From: Prostheceraeus crozeri
Lineage: Eukaryota; Platyhelminthes; Polycladida; Euryleptidae
NCBI GenBank assembly: GCA_907163375.1
Contig: CAJQUW010000506.1
Location: 124,001 to 188,000 of the forward strand
Direction: 5' to 3'
Length of the DNA stretch: 64,000 bases
Below are positions 1 to 10,439 of the stretch, one piece after another. Under the pieces are notes generated by a model that saw only the letters and a program-made list of their open reading frames with translations, searched no databases and was not told the origin of the DNA. The translations under genes were made by a program, and so were the position numbers. Every line of letters begins with the position of its first letter. The stretch's first letter is position 1.

Positions 1-177
1 TTTTCTTAGATCAGCTGATTGTTAAAGCCAACTAAACTGAGAGAAACCAGAATATCTAGCCAATATCCTGAAATCACAGTAGAAATAATACTTTCTAGGT
101 TCAACAAAATAAATTTAACAGACGCATTAACTTTTGGTGGGATTATTTGATTAACCCTTTCCAGGCCACATAGCTGC

Positions 178-193
178 GACGCGTATACGCGTC
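178..193. repeat. 16-bp perfect palindrome in the piggyBac left end
   Basis: GACGCGTATACGCGTC reads identically on both strands and begins 23 nt inside the element end. Subterminal palindromes often serve as transposase-binding sites. The two CpG-rich ACGCGT half sites stand out in AT-rich surroundings. Confidence 0.5.
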
Positions 194-539
194 TTTTGTT
201 TATATTCAAATGTGTTCGAGTCTTCTATCAACTGGAAGATATCCATACGTCTTGAAGATCTGCCTGGCTGTCAGACAGGCTCATTAAAGTTCTTCCGATC
301 GACTGTTGCAGACACACACACGCGCGCGCTTATAACCTTGCAGCATCGCTACGGCAATGTTTCGCTGCTTGTTCATAACAATAGAACTGCGCAAACTTTA
401 GTGCTTCGATCGCGTGTAACTGTGTTCTTATTGGAGGACAAAGAACTTGTGTGATCGAAATACACTACGATGTCACTTTCAGGTCATTATTATCATCGAA
501 TTCACATTAAGCAACCGTCAGTTCTATGACGCCGTTTTC

Positions 540-783
540 TATGAGCACCCGTCCGCGACGAATTCGATCACCGGTACTTCGATATGGATTCGACGCTGAC
601 ATGTCATCTGATGTTGATAATGGCATGCATGTACAAGATATTTCCCAACATGAAAGTCACAGTGACATACATAAGCACTTCGAGTGACGAAACAAGTGAT
701 GCAGGTGAACCTATTATCAACCGGAGCGTTAGATGGACACAAGTGTTTTCACCTAATGATGCAGCGCCAACACATGCATTTTA
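540..783 (+). pseudogene. piggyBac transposase N-terminal acidic region (broken)
   Basis: An ATG at 540 opens an Arg-rich then Asp/Ser/His-rich stretch (short runs such as SSDVDNG and HESHSDIHKHF). After a frame change near 684 it continues as SSDETSDAGEP ... RWTQVF ... THAF and then a stop. An acidic N-terminus leading to a tryptophan-containing segment is the usual start of piggyBac-derived transposases, before the DDE domain. The call rests on composition, the WT-F spacing and the position inside a TTAA-bounded element. At least one frameshift and a terminal stop make it non-functional. It could instead be an unrelated low-complexity reading frame. Confidence 0.4.
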
Positions 784-794
784 AGGTCAGTCAG

Positions 795-3300
795 GTTGAA
801 AGCATAATCTAGCACCATCAACCAAAGTGTCTAAATATGTTAAGTGTGCAATCAACTCATTGCTCTAATGTATTTTTTTGGCGACAAGTCACTGTGCCCA
901 GAGTAACCAGCTGTAGGAAATTCCATCGTCATCATGAGAATTGAACGAGATGATCCCACACTAACAACTCGACTTTTACACTTGCGACGTCATACTGAAT
1001 CGTTGTCTGACTGTTGTTATTAAAGAGTAAAGCAGGCAGCGACAGACAATGACTAAGTGAGACTGTGTGAACGACAGGCTGAATGGCGCATGGTGTTATA
1101 AATTTTGCTGTGGAAGAATCATTCTGACAGCATAAAATGGCGTCTGGTAAGTGTTGTTAATGATAGTTGGTTTATCAAACTTAAATCGTCAAATTTGCGC
1201 AACACCTAGTGAAAGGTCTACATATTATACAATTGATGTTTCATGAACACGGTTCTACATCTCAGTTAGCAAGAATATAGCTTTTTAGTGCCAACTCATT
1301 TATGTTCAACTGCATAGTCCACTAAATCTCATTTATGACAATGTTCATTGTTGACGTACATCCCATTCATCTAGTGGTTCATCTAGTGTAAAATATTATG
1401 ACACATTTAACTGGATCAGTAAGTCGGTCAAATGTTTGGCATATAATGAAACTAAAAGCAACCACCATAAATGCAGACAGTGCGTTAATTTTCACCACGT
1501 GAACTATACATGAGCAACTAAATAAATTTCGCAAAGATGATCCGGTTCAACCCAGTTTACCACATGAATGTCATAAGAATAGCTTCTTCAAAGTTGCGAC
1601 GTTGAATAGTGAGCGTCCTTTAAGAACAGTTTCAGTAGGCCTATTTAAGAAAAATGAACGGCAGCTGACGAAAGGTGGTGCAATATGTGAGTTAGTACTT
1701 TCATTTTAAGAAAATAAGAGGTTCTGCAGCCTAATTCATTCAGCTAATATAAAGTTGATTTTGTATTACCAACTCATGACCTGATTTGATGATGACTGAT
1801 CAGACACTAAATGACATATTATTCGCACGCAATGTTGCGTGTAAATAACCGGATAACTGAGGCCCAGTTATTCCCCCGTGAAAGTGTGTACCAACAGCCG
1901 AAACTATGCAGTGAGGTTATTTAGACGATACAATTTGTCTAACACAATCTAACACCAACTTGTAATGACGTTGTTCGCAATTGCTTGTTATTTTATTTTT
2001 TATCTAAGCTTATAGCCGAAGCTTAATAATCAAATTCTTATCAATTTAGAAAAGGTCTTCCTTCAACCAAAAAATATATATGAACTGCAAGTTTACAAAA
2101 TAACCATCTCACATCTTATTTTGTGTACAATATACATTTATAGAATAAAGCATGTGTGTGTACTAGGATGAAACAAAGATCTCTCATAAAGATGAGAAAA
2201 ATGGCAAGTGAAAAATATGAAGCTATAAGATACTATTTCATAAAATTCTTCATTATGAATGCCTACAAATCATCAAAATGTAAAGTTAACTCACTCATCT
2301 AAATGGATCGTTTCCTACAATCTGATGCAATACATAAGCTTCTTTGATGCTTATAGGTTATCTCTCCCAAATTTATCTAGAATCTGCAAGACTCGTCACC
2401 AAACTTCGAATGCACGTACTTAAGCATATTTTCTACCTACATACAAAATTTTGTGCAGATCGGACAAGTACTTCTTGCATTATAGACGATAACGTAAAGT
2501 GTAGCGATGTCAACAGCTGCAATTTTATATAAATTTCGTTGGAAGACCTTTTGCGAATTGATACAGCCTATAATATTCTAACCGATAAAATCAAATCTAC
2601 TTAATTCAATGTCCGATGTCCCAAATGTTTTAACTTGCTTCTGAATATTTCGTGTTGCTTTCCATTTTTTGTTGTGAATATAGTTTTATTTTTCAGCGAT
2701 TGCCGGAAGCCGAGGAACTATTGTGTTAATTGCTCAATATATTCAAATGCAGTTAATACATAGCATCTGCAGCTTAAGGCAGGATCATCATTCATCATTT
2801 TTCCATATTTGCATCAGACCGGTCACTAGCTAACAATCAATCATTTAAGTGATACATCGATATTTTAGTGATCATTTTAGTGAATTGAAATCTAAAACTG
2901 ATCAATGAATGCATGCACAACTGATTATCAACAAGAAGATGAAGTATTTGTAGATTCCAGACAAAGATTACAATATGTTCAGTGGGCAAAAGTTGGTAAA
3001 TGCATTAATATAGGAAACATCATATAGGCCCACATCAATGTGTAGATAAATGATTAATTAATGTCTATGCCAAATCAACTCTGACATTCTAGCCATAGAA
3101 ATGGAACTTCATCTATGTTTTTGTCTTCCAAGCGTCTACGGATAACTGTGATTTTTCGCTGATTCATAGTTTTGACATAGATATTCAGTCCCTTCCCTTT
3201 AATTCAATACTCTCATGTTATTAATTGAGATATCAAATAAAACTGCTTATAAGAGCTAGCGAAAAAGTAATATCATAGATGTCCCCACAAATCATGCTTT
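795..3300. other. Non-coding interior of the piggyBac element
   Basis: No convincing coding sequence, RNA gene or tandem array was recognised. The sequence is AT-rich with short spurious reading frames. It may be a large intron or later insertions between the two transposase fragments. Confidence 0.4.
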
Positions 3301-3328
3301 GATTGCATACATACTTCACTTATATACT

Positions 3329-3580
3329 TACTTTGCCATCAACCATTGAAGACTACATCCGAATATTTCTGCCAGATCAATTGATAGAAGAAATTAGCGA
3401 TTGGACAAATAAGCGAGCTAGTATCTTTGCAGCAAGGAACGACACATCGTCGACTTATGTGGACACTACTACCGAAGAGATGAAGGTGTTCATTGGTTTA
3501 TCTTAGGGAATGGGAATAATCAGGAGGCCCACAGTGGAATCCTACTGTGCCACTGAGTATTTGATGAAGACGCCGTAAAT
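3329..3580 (+). pseudogene. piggyBac transposase DDE-domain N-terminal fragment
   Basis: The frame reads as the start of the piggyBac DDE_Tnp_1_7 domain: a D-Y-I-R-I-F segment, LIEEISDWTNKRA (the family's 'DEL...I...TN.YA' block), then TTEEMKVFIGL and, after one in-frame TAG (3505-3507), GMGIIRRPTVESY. In intact family members this block reads roughly 'ei.afLGl.ilmGi...p...dYW', a close match in order and spacing. The catalytic aspartates lie further downstream in the family and are absent here, because the element ends about 170 bp later. This is therefore an internally deleted, inactive copy. Confidence 0.65.
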
Positions 3581-3756
3581 TTATAAATGACATTTGCACG
3601 TCATCAGCACGATTTTATAATCAGAATATATGTTTTGTTGACTAATTAAATATGTATAAATGTAGTAAAATACTAGCAATGTAAAGCATGAAAATTCGCC
3701 TTTTTTCGGCTGCATAGGTGGAATTAGAGTAAAGGCTGCGGATGGGAAAGGGTTAA

Positions 3757-4125
3757 GATGGTTGTGTATAGTGATTTCACATAAATTGTTAATTTGCATC
3801 AACCTACTAACCTTCTCATAATTAAGTAAAAACTATTTATAGGATATATTTGGCCTATATGACACATTAACGATAGGTCTATTACTCCTGAACCATACCG
3901 CATCCGCATCAGTAGATTTGGAGAAAATGTATATTCTGGTATGTGACCTATTAGCATCAAAATTACTCACATTGAAGTCATGTGGATAGCGAAAAGGTAG
4001 ATGCAACACTATAGTTTCATGAAACTTGAACCACGATTTTTTCACCTAAAATGAGGAATGCACTTCCACTTTGTTTGAGATTAACTTGAAATCAGTTAAA
4101 GCATCTGTATATTCTGATCAGACTG
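3757..4125. other. Unannotated AT-rich stretch
   Basis: Nothing supportable was seen between the piggyBac right TTAA and the foldback element. Confidence 0.3.
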
Positions 4126-4130
4126 GTATC

Positions 4131-5337
4131 GGGCTATTACTAAAAGAAATTAAAGCCAAAATTCCAAATTACTAAAGGACACAAAAACCAAAATAGTCCA
4201 CTTTCAGACCATTTTAAAGAAAAATAAAGGTGTCCATGGATCAAAGCAGCTCGAAAAACCCCTTATAGCAGACTACTTTATCAGAAAATGAAAGGAAATA
4301 CTCAAAAACGCTAATTCAAATTTAATGTAAATTTTCGAAAGAACACATTTATACCATTAACCGTAACTTTGCCAATTGTTAATATTTATCAATCAAGCTT
4401 CACACACACATTCTCTGGATCACTATCTAGGTGGCAGCATAACACCCGAGTCCTAGGTAGTCACAACCCAAAGATATCGGAATTTAAAACACGTATATTT
4501 TCATGTAAATGTTCGAAAATCGGCATTTACACCTATAACCATAACTGTGCCAATTTCTAATAAATTTTACTCTCGATATAACGCCACTCGATGTAACGTC
4601 AAATTCATTTAACGCTCATCTTTTTACAGAACAAAAAGATTTTAGCATTAAATATTCGGTTTAACGCCAGATTTCATGAACCGCCATCCGCCCATGACAT
4701 TATGGGACAAAACGTTTAATTTAGCAGTACATTCTCGATATAACACCAATCCCAGATCTCAATAGCGTGTTGACGAATTACTTTTCGATAGGTAGTTGTG
4801 AAACTTTTGATGATGATTGGAGACAATGATAACACCCCAATATGACATCTCACTTCCAACCATGTGACGCAGGTATAATAAAGGCTTTTAAGACGTGTCA
4901 TTACAGCAAATTATACACTGCATATTTATGCTGATAATGAGAACCACATCTCCATCACAGTGGCTGGTGCAATTCGATTCTGTCATTCCTGAAAAAATCA
5001 TCTTCAGGTTGTGACTACCTAGGATTCGGATGTTATGCAGCCACTAGATAGTGATTCAGAGAATGTGTGTGTGAAGCTTCATTGATAAATATTAACAATT
5101 GGCAAAGTTACGGTTAATGGTGTAAATGTGTTCTTTCGAAAATTTACATTAAATTTGAATTAGCGTTTTTGAGTATTTCCTTTCATTTTCTGATAAAGTA
5201 GTCCGTTATAAGGGGTTTTTCGAGCTGCTTTGATCCATGGACACCTTTATTTTTCTTTAAAATGGTCTGGAAGTGGACTATTTTGGCTTTGGTTTCTTAT
5301 AGTAATTTGGAATTTTGGTTTCTTTTAGTAATAGCCC
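4131..5337. mobile_element. Foldback/MITE-like element with ~335-bp inverted arms
   Basis: The left arm (about 4131-4468) starts GGGCTATTACTAAAAGAAA and reappears in reverse complement as the right arm (about 5007-5337, ending TTTCTTTTAGTAATAGCCC). Matching blocks along the arms include the CCATGGACACC segment, the GTAACTTTGCCAATTGTTAATATT segment and the ACACACATTCTCT segment, in mirrored order. About 540 bp of core separates the arms. The core repeats a diverged piece of arm sequence (about 4480-4560) and carries two CTCGATATAAC motifs. No transposase is present. The long arms fit a foldback transposon or non-autonomous DNA element; the superfamily is unknown and no clear target duplication was recognised. 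Confidence 0.75.
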
Positions 5338-6426
5338 TGATATCGCTATTCAAATTTCTAAAATCAAAATAAAATAAATTTCTTAAGTTTCATCTAAAAG
5401 TGGATTAGTCGACCTCTATTTGGGCTAACCCAAACCACTATCCGTATTCAATAGACCATTTTATTGTAAAATGGTATTTTGTTAAATCATCTTCTGTTGA
5501 AATGTAGAGGAAGAAGCTGAAGACGAAATTGAAGAAGATAAAGAAGACGAAGAAAGGAAAGAAGACGAGGAAAAATATCTTGAGGAAGACACAGGACTAA
5601 GAAATAAGAAGCGTAGAAGATCCAAAGTGATTGACTTTAGAGCATACCGTATAAACTGAAAAAGAATGTAAGGAGTGAAAATATATTCAATTGTTTTATG
5701 AATGATTTTTTCATTGTAAAGCTGACTTATACGGTAGGCTATATATGCCAGACTGATAATTTTCATGAAATTTACTGCTTTGTAACTCGGTTGGTGAAGG
5801 AGATATCGAAAGAAGAATAGAAATTTTAGCGTGATGTTCTGCAACAAAATTATCAAAATTTACGTAAATGCACGTCTGGAGCGATATTGCACCAATTTAT
5901 TGGTGCAATGCGAGCAAAGGGCTTTTCAATACGTATGACCGGTTAACAAGCATAAATACCGATGAATAAAGAATGTCATTATCATGATTCAGCAAAATTG
6001 TGAACTTATTGCATAAAGGAATTTCTAAATTTGCAATGATTAAAAAGTTTGTTATCAAAGTTTTATAACGTATGAGTACTAGAAAGCTGCAGATTCCAAG
6101 TAAGAACATACAGTCGGTGTCTTGCAGTGTTTTCTCTAAAGATACAATAAATTGAAGCGTTCGAACACAATCGGGAACTCATTGTTCTTCGGAGTCCGTT
6201 CATGAAGGGTTACATTACATAGGTTAGATGAAATTATGTCATTCATTAATTTCATATTGGTGATCACACTAAACGCACATATTAACTGATAAGGCTATGC
6301 GCAATTAACTTAATTCTTCGCTGAATTCTTAAGATTTTTCCGCTTATAAAAAAGCGATTTGAATGCAATCATGGCATAATTTAACTGAGATCAGATAAGA
6401 AGGATTTTCGATACTAAAAATAGCAT
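5338..6426. other. Intergenic AT-rich stretch
   Basis: Apart from the acidic/basic reading frame at 5501-5659, only short spurious frames are visible. No repeats with clear boundaries were recognised. Confidence 0.3.
5501..5659 (+). CDS. Possible terminal exon, acidic then basic C-terminus
   Basis: A 52-codon frame runs from just after a TGA at 5498 to a TGA at 5657. It encodes a strongly acidic run (Glu/Asp/Lys) followed by a basic segment (NKKRRRSK) and ends ...FRAYRIN. A TAG/AG acceptor-like sequence sits at its start (5505-5509). Acidic-then-basic tails occur in nuclear proteins, but GAA/GAC-rich DNA also yields such frames by chance. No homologue was recognised, and no upstream exon can be linked to it. 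This is a weak candidate. Confidence 0.18.
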   Translation, partial: NVEEEAEDEIEEDKEDEERKEDEEKYLEEDTGLRNKKRRRSKVIDFRAYRIN

Positions 6427-6596
6427 TGAGGCGAGAATGCTACTTAATTATAATTGTTATCGATTTGAGGCGAAAGTGTTAGATATGAGGCGAGAGTGCT
6501 ATGAATGAGGCGAGAATGCTAATTAATATTACCACCATGAGGCGAGGGTGCTAAATGTGAGGCGAGAGTGTTACTTATGGTGAGGCGAGAGTGTGC
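6427..6596 (+). repeat. Seven-copy 16-bp motif array (TGAGGCGAGAGTGCTA)
   Basis: Copies start at 6427, 6466, 6486, 6506, 6538, 6558 and 6581. Start-to-start spacings are 39, 20, 20, 32, 20 and 23. The 16-mer core tolerates a few substitutions (GAGAATGCTA, GAAAGTGTTA, GAGGGTGCTA) while the spacers vary freely. The array ends directly against the trinucleotide tail of the LINE at 6600. Confidence 0.85.
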
Positions 6597-6599
6597 AAT

Positions 6600-6627
6600 A
6601 ATATAATAATAATAATAATAATAATAG
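6600..6627 (-). repeat. (TTA)n microsatellite tail at the LINE 3' end
   Basis: On the minus strand the LINE ends with GAAAATAAAGCATTC followed by about nine TTA units. A poly(A)-signal-like AATAAA followed by a short tandem repeat instead of poly(A) is typical of 3' ends of RTE-like LINEs. Confidence 0.65.
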
Positions 6628-7009
6628 AATGCTTTATTTTCAATCAATACAACGAGCGGTATGACTGGTTACAGCAATTACATCATGTGAATCTCGAGTA
6701 TTTCACGAAACTTCCATTGTAGAGTGAGGAGGATCATCGTTGAGGTAGCAATTTCCGGGAGCGACGAACAACACGAGTAGGGTCTCTCACAGTAAAATAT
6801 TCGACAAGTGGATGAATATGGGGATTACCACTGATCTTTTTGATTAGTTTAACACACATTTTGTCCAGAAAGTCACGCAGATGGGGTTTGCCTTGAACAT
6901 TTGACCATCGAATTGCAAGACGGTATAGACGGTCAAGTCAGGCAGAAGCCAGGCAGAATTCGGCAGACGAGCAGATTCGTAGTAGGTATAGGGTGCACAA
7001 TACTTACTC

Positions 7010-7825
7010 TTACTCCACGTTTAACGTCCGTTGAATCCCATCTCCTGGGGCTGGACGGTTGATGGCTCTCCTCCATTCATCTCGGTTGGCAGCGAGTTCT
7101 TCGGGGATTCCTATTTTCTTCAGATCTTCTGAGACACATTGACGCCATGTTCTTCTTGGTCTTCCGACGGCTCGACGCCCTGGGACTTCCATGCTTTCCA
7201 CTCTGCCCAAGCAGTTTCCCTCATCCCTCTTTACATGACCGAACCATCTCAGACGCCCTCTTCTAACCCGATCTTCCAGCTCCTTCAGACCACACATTCT
7301 TGCCACTTCCGCACTTGATCTTCCGTCGCTCCATTTTACTCCTGCCATGTATCGCAGCATTCTCCGATCACATGCTCGCAATAGTTCAAACAACTTCTGT
7401 GTCAAGGACCATGTTTCTGAGCCATACATAAGGACAGATCGTATGCTGGACTCATACACATGAGCTCTGGATCTTAGGGGGACACTCTTGTTGTTCAGAA
7501 GTCTGGCTAACTCTCTCCATTTGGACCAAGCATTAGCTACCCGAGCTCTCACTGTCCTTTCTACTCCACCTTGACTGTCCAGCATATCTCCGAGATAGCA
7601 AAAGTGGCTAACCTCTTGTATGCTAGGACTACCATCAATTGTTACAGAGTCGTCTGTCGGAATATTGGTTGTATTTGCGCTTCGACACTTAGGACATTGG
7701 AAATGTGTCACTCCCACCAGAGAGCGCAGATGGGAACATCTTTTATGACACCACTTGTGGCATGAGGTACAGAGAATCGAATTCACCCCAACTCCTTTTC
7801 CACAACATCCACACCGTCATTTGCC
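7010..7825 (-). pseudogene. LINE PHD-like finger plus C-terminal domain
   Basis: Begins with a C-x2-C ... C-x2-C-x3-C-H-x2-C ... C-x2-C array (CTSCHKWCHKRC ... FQCPKC), a treble-clef/PHD-like finger inserted between the RT palm/thumb and the C-terminal LINE domain. The latter reads FCYLGDMLD, RVANAWSKW, VYESSIRSVLMYGSETW, RRGRLRWFGHVKRD and GRPRRTW, all standard LINE C-terminal blocks. The first cysteine pair of the finger lies upstream, across a frameshift and a TGA. The finger probably binds nucleic acid, which is inference. A related finger occurs in the LINE fragment at 22.9 kb. Confidence 0.75.
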
Positions 7826-9138
7826 AGATTTGATTGTTTCTTGCCGTTTCTTCCCTCCAGGTTAACTTTCATTCCCCTCTTCTCAATGCTGCTTTTCCAC
7901 CCACAAAGCATTTGCTCCACATCGTTCTTCGTTTCAACAGTCAATAAAATGTCATCAGCGTACAGGAGCTCCCATGGACCCTCGCCTCGACACTCCTTGG
8001 ACAGTTCCTCCATCGCAGTGATAAAGAGAAGAGGACTGAGTGCAGAACCTTGATGGACTCCTACCTCTATCATAAACTCCTCCGATGTGCCTGCCATGGA
8101 GCTTACCTTTCACGTCAATCTCTCGTACAGTGACATCACAGATGCTACGAGGCCTTCTGGAATCCCTTGGCGTCTTAAGGCCCAAGCTATTACTTTTCGT
8201 GGAACACTATCGAAGGCTTTTTGAAGGTCAACAAAAACATGAAACAACCTTTTCTGTTTCACACAGTACTTCTCTTGCAGCTACCGCAGAATGAAGATCG
8301 CATCGGTCGTCGACTCTCCAGTGCGGAATCCAAATTGCCGCTCGTCTATTTGCATGAACTTCTTCAACCTCATTTCGAGAACCTTTTCGAATATTTTCAT
8401 ACCGTGTTCAAGCAGCCGTATTCCCCTGTAATTTCCACATTCCATCGCATCGCCTTTACCTTTGTAAAGTGGAATAGTTACGCTGCTTTGCCATGATGGA
8501 GGTACTTTTCCTGAGAACAAAGTACTTTGGAAGATACCTCTCAACACTTGAACCGCAGTTTCACCTGCTCCTTTGATGAGCTCAACCACCATGCCGGATG
8601 GTCCAGGAGCTTTCCCACTCTTCATGCTCGCTATAGCATGCCTTATTTCTGCCTCCGTAACTTCCTCCAGGGGACCTTCCGTCACTTCTGTCTCAAAGTC
8701 ATTTTGCATATTGAGCAGATTTTCGAAATATTCCTTCCATCTTTTACTGATCTGATCCTCAGTTAGGATTATTTCACCGTCTTCGCCTTTGATATATCTT
8801 GAACCACTGATGTCTTTCCGTTCGCTCTTCATCTGTCTTGCCAATCTGAACATTTTCTTATTCATTTCATTTCTGCTCGTCTCATTTACCCAGTTTTTCC
8901 AAGACTGATCCTTCGCTACTGCCACCTCTTTCTTTACCAGCTTCGACTTGATTTTGTAATCGGACCGATCTTCAACATTCTTTGTCGTCTGCCACTTCTT
9001 GAAGGCTGCTCTGCTAGTTTTAATGGCTTCTTGCACCCTGGCGTTCCACCACCAAGTCTCACGGTTGAACTGCCTACGCTTCCCATTTGTTTTGCCACAT
9101 AGCTTCCTGGCCGTCTCTAACATTTTCTCATGAAACAT
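7783..9138 (-). pseudogene. LINE reverse transcriptase domain
   Basis: Contains the ordered LINE RT blocks: SGKAPGPSG, VTIPLYKGKGD, NYRGIRLL, RQFGFRTGESTTDAIF, VDLQKAFDSVPR, GVHQGSALSPLLF and the catalytic LYADDILL. These match RTE-like RTs, including the tryptophan-rich linker (WWWNARVQEA) upstream. Two in-frame stops, at 8281 (TAG after ...AIFILR) and about 8113 (TGA after LYERLT), and a frameshift near 7830 interrupt it. The stop contexts look like single point mutations of a continuous frame. The YADD catalytic pair is intact. Confidence 0.85.
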
Positions 9139-10132
9139 CTCCCATCACTCCATTGTTTTCTTTTTCTTGAGTCATCTGTTGTCTCAGCGATTCTTCGAAT
9201 TCCTTCTTCAGATCTTTTGCGCTCAGTTTCCAAACTTTGATCTTCTTCTTGCAACTCTTCCTATCTTTCACTTCCAACCCACTTTTCCTCTTTATGTCCA
9301 TCACCAGAATCCGATGTTGCAGAAGACAGGCTTCGCCAGGGATCACCTTGCAATCTCTCACCACACCGGCATCCTGTTGTTTTACCAACAAGAAGTCTAT
9401 CTGGGTTTGATGGTCACCACTCTTGTACGTTATTTTCTTCTTCATGCCCTTTGAGAAAAATGTGTTCATCACCTTCAAACCATTGCTTTGGCAGAATTCA
9501 AGGATTCTGTTCCCTTCACTGTTTGCTTGCCCGTATCCAAAGGGACCAACACTTTCTTCGAAACCAGCTCTGTCATTCCCAATGTGACCATTTAGGTCTC
9601 CGGCTACAATAACGCTTTCAGATGAGGGTACGCGCATTATTTCATCGTCCAGTCTCCCCCAAAAGGCATCCTTTTCGACATCTGACTTCCCAGCCTGGGG
9701 CGCATACACTGAAAAAATGTGTGTCACTTTGACGTCAAGGATAAGTCGAATTTTCATTATCCTTTAAGTTAATCTCTCTACTTCCAGCACATCACTGGTC
9801 AAGCATTCTTTTAGCAGGATACCAACTCCTCCTCTGCTTGACTTCTCTCCAGACCACCAAAATTTGTACTTTTCATCGCCTTCACCGATGTATTTGCATC
9901 CACAACCTTTGAATTGGGTCTCCTGCACACAGCAGACATCAACTCCTCTTCTCAACATCTCAACCACCTCCCTACTTCTCCCATACATTGAGCCAACATT
10001 AGCTGTCCCAATGCGCAAGTTTTTCATTTTCTTCTCCCCGGACATTCTTCGCACCCCTTGCCTATTCAAAGGCTGCCGGTCACTAGGGGCCATTTGAGAG
10101 TGAGCCATTCCATAAAAAATACGGTGCTGCAA
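9128..10132 (-). pseudogene. LINE apurinic-type endonuclease domain
   Basis: Reads as an exonuclease-endonuclease-phosphatase (APE-like) domain of a LINE: RIGTANVGSM near the start, the VDVCCVQET magnesium-site motif, SRGGVGILL, FSVYAPQ, the catalytic AGDLNGHIG block, and TQIDFLLV before a conserved C/H-spaced ...GEAC...QHR stretch. The endonuclease would nick target DNA to prime reverse transcription. One in-frame TAA (9764-9766) interrupts it between the GILL and VYAPQ blocks. The frame shifts near 9130 before the RT domain. The catalytic E, D and N residues are present, so only these lesions separate it from an intact domain. Confidence 0.8.
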
Positions 10133-10439
10133 TTTTTACGGCTGCATGCCCTTGCTGACGCCAACCATGATTATCCGTCATGGACCTAGCCTTTTCCCAT
10201 CAATAGATGGGAAGACCCTACAAGGTAAGGAGATTAATTTTTTAGAGACGGCGCCTCTCCGTCTCGACACTGACTTCAGGACAAATCCAGAAGACAGCCG
10301 CTAGCTGGTCAGGGACTGCTTATTCGAGCCAACGGCCTTATTTCGCAGCTAACCATCAGCCAATGATGGCCTCTCGCTATCCGCCACCTGCGACCCTGGA
10401 GGTAGCAGCCAGCTATGCCCCCCCTAATGTAGAACATTC

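Larger units (their letters stand above)
155..3752 (+). mobile_element. piggyBac-type DNA transposon, full boundaries, decayed
   Basis: Both ends show the piggyBac signature. A TTAA at 151-154 is followed by CCCTTTCC, and GGAAAGGG at 3745-3752 is followed by TTAA at 3753-3756, so the ends are inverted and the target tetranucleotide is duplicated. Length is about 3.6 kb. Just inside the left end lies a 16-bp perfect palindrome (178-193). Coding traces of a piggyBac transposase occur in the + orientation at about 540-783 and 3329-3580. About 2.5 kb of non-coding sequence separates them and could be a large intron, an insertion or decay. TTAA targeting and CCC-starting termini are established for this superfamily; assigning both coding fragments to the same element is inference from position and order. 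Confidence 0.7.
6601..10425 (-). mobile_element. Near-complete zinc-finger LINE (RTE-like), minus strand
   Basis: In 5' to 3' order (high to low coordinates): a structured leader about 300 nt long starting near 10425 with a G-rich run; an AP-type endonuclease (10132-9128); a reverse transcriptase (9138-7783); a cysteine/histidine finger (about 7815-7690); a C-terminal LINE domain (to 7010); a 3' UTR; and a (TTA)n tail at 6600. The order is that of a single-ORF non-LTR retrotransposon. A few in-frame stops and about two frameshifts inactivate it, but the near-complete span and low lesion count suggest a fairly recent copy. No target duplication was identified. Confidence 0.8.

Noticed and set aside
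212-454. 80-codon + frame at the window start
   Set aside because: Lies in the piggyBac left region, no homology or splice context; includes a CA repeat.
6427-6596. CRISPR-like array of short repeats and spacers
   Set aside because: Repeats are only 16 bp, degenerate, with 4-23-bp spacers, in an animal genome; not a CRISPR.
10300-10425. HDV-like ribozyme at the LINE 5' end
   Set aside because: The G-rich start is suggestive, but I could not pair a P1/P2/P3 fold by eye; a descriptor search would be needed.
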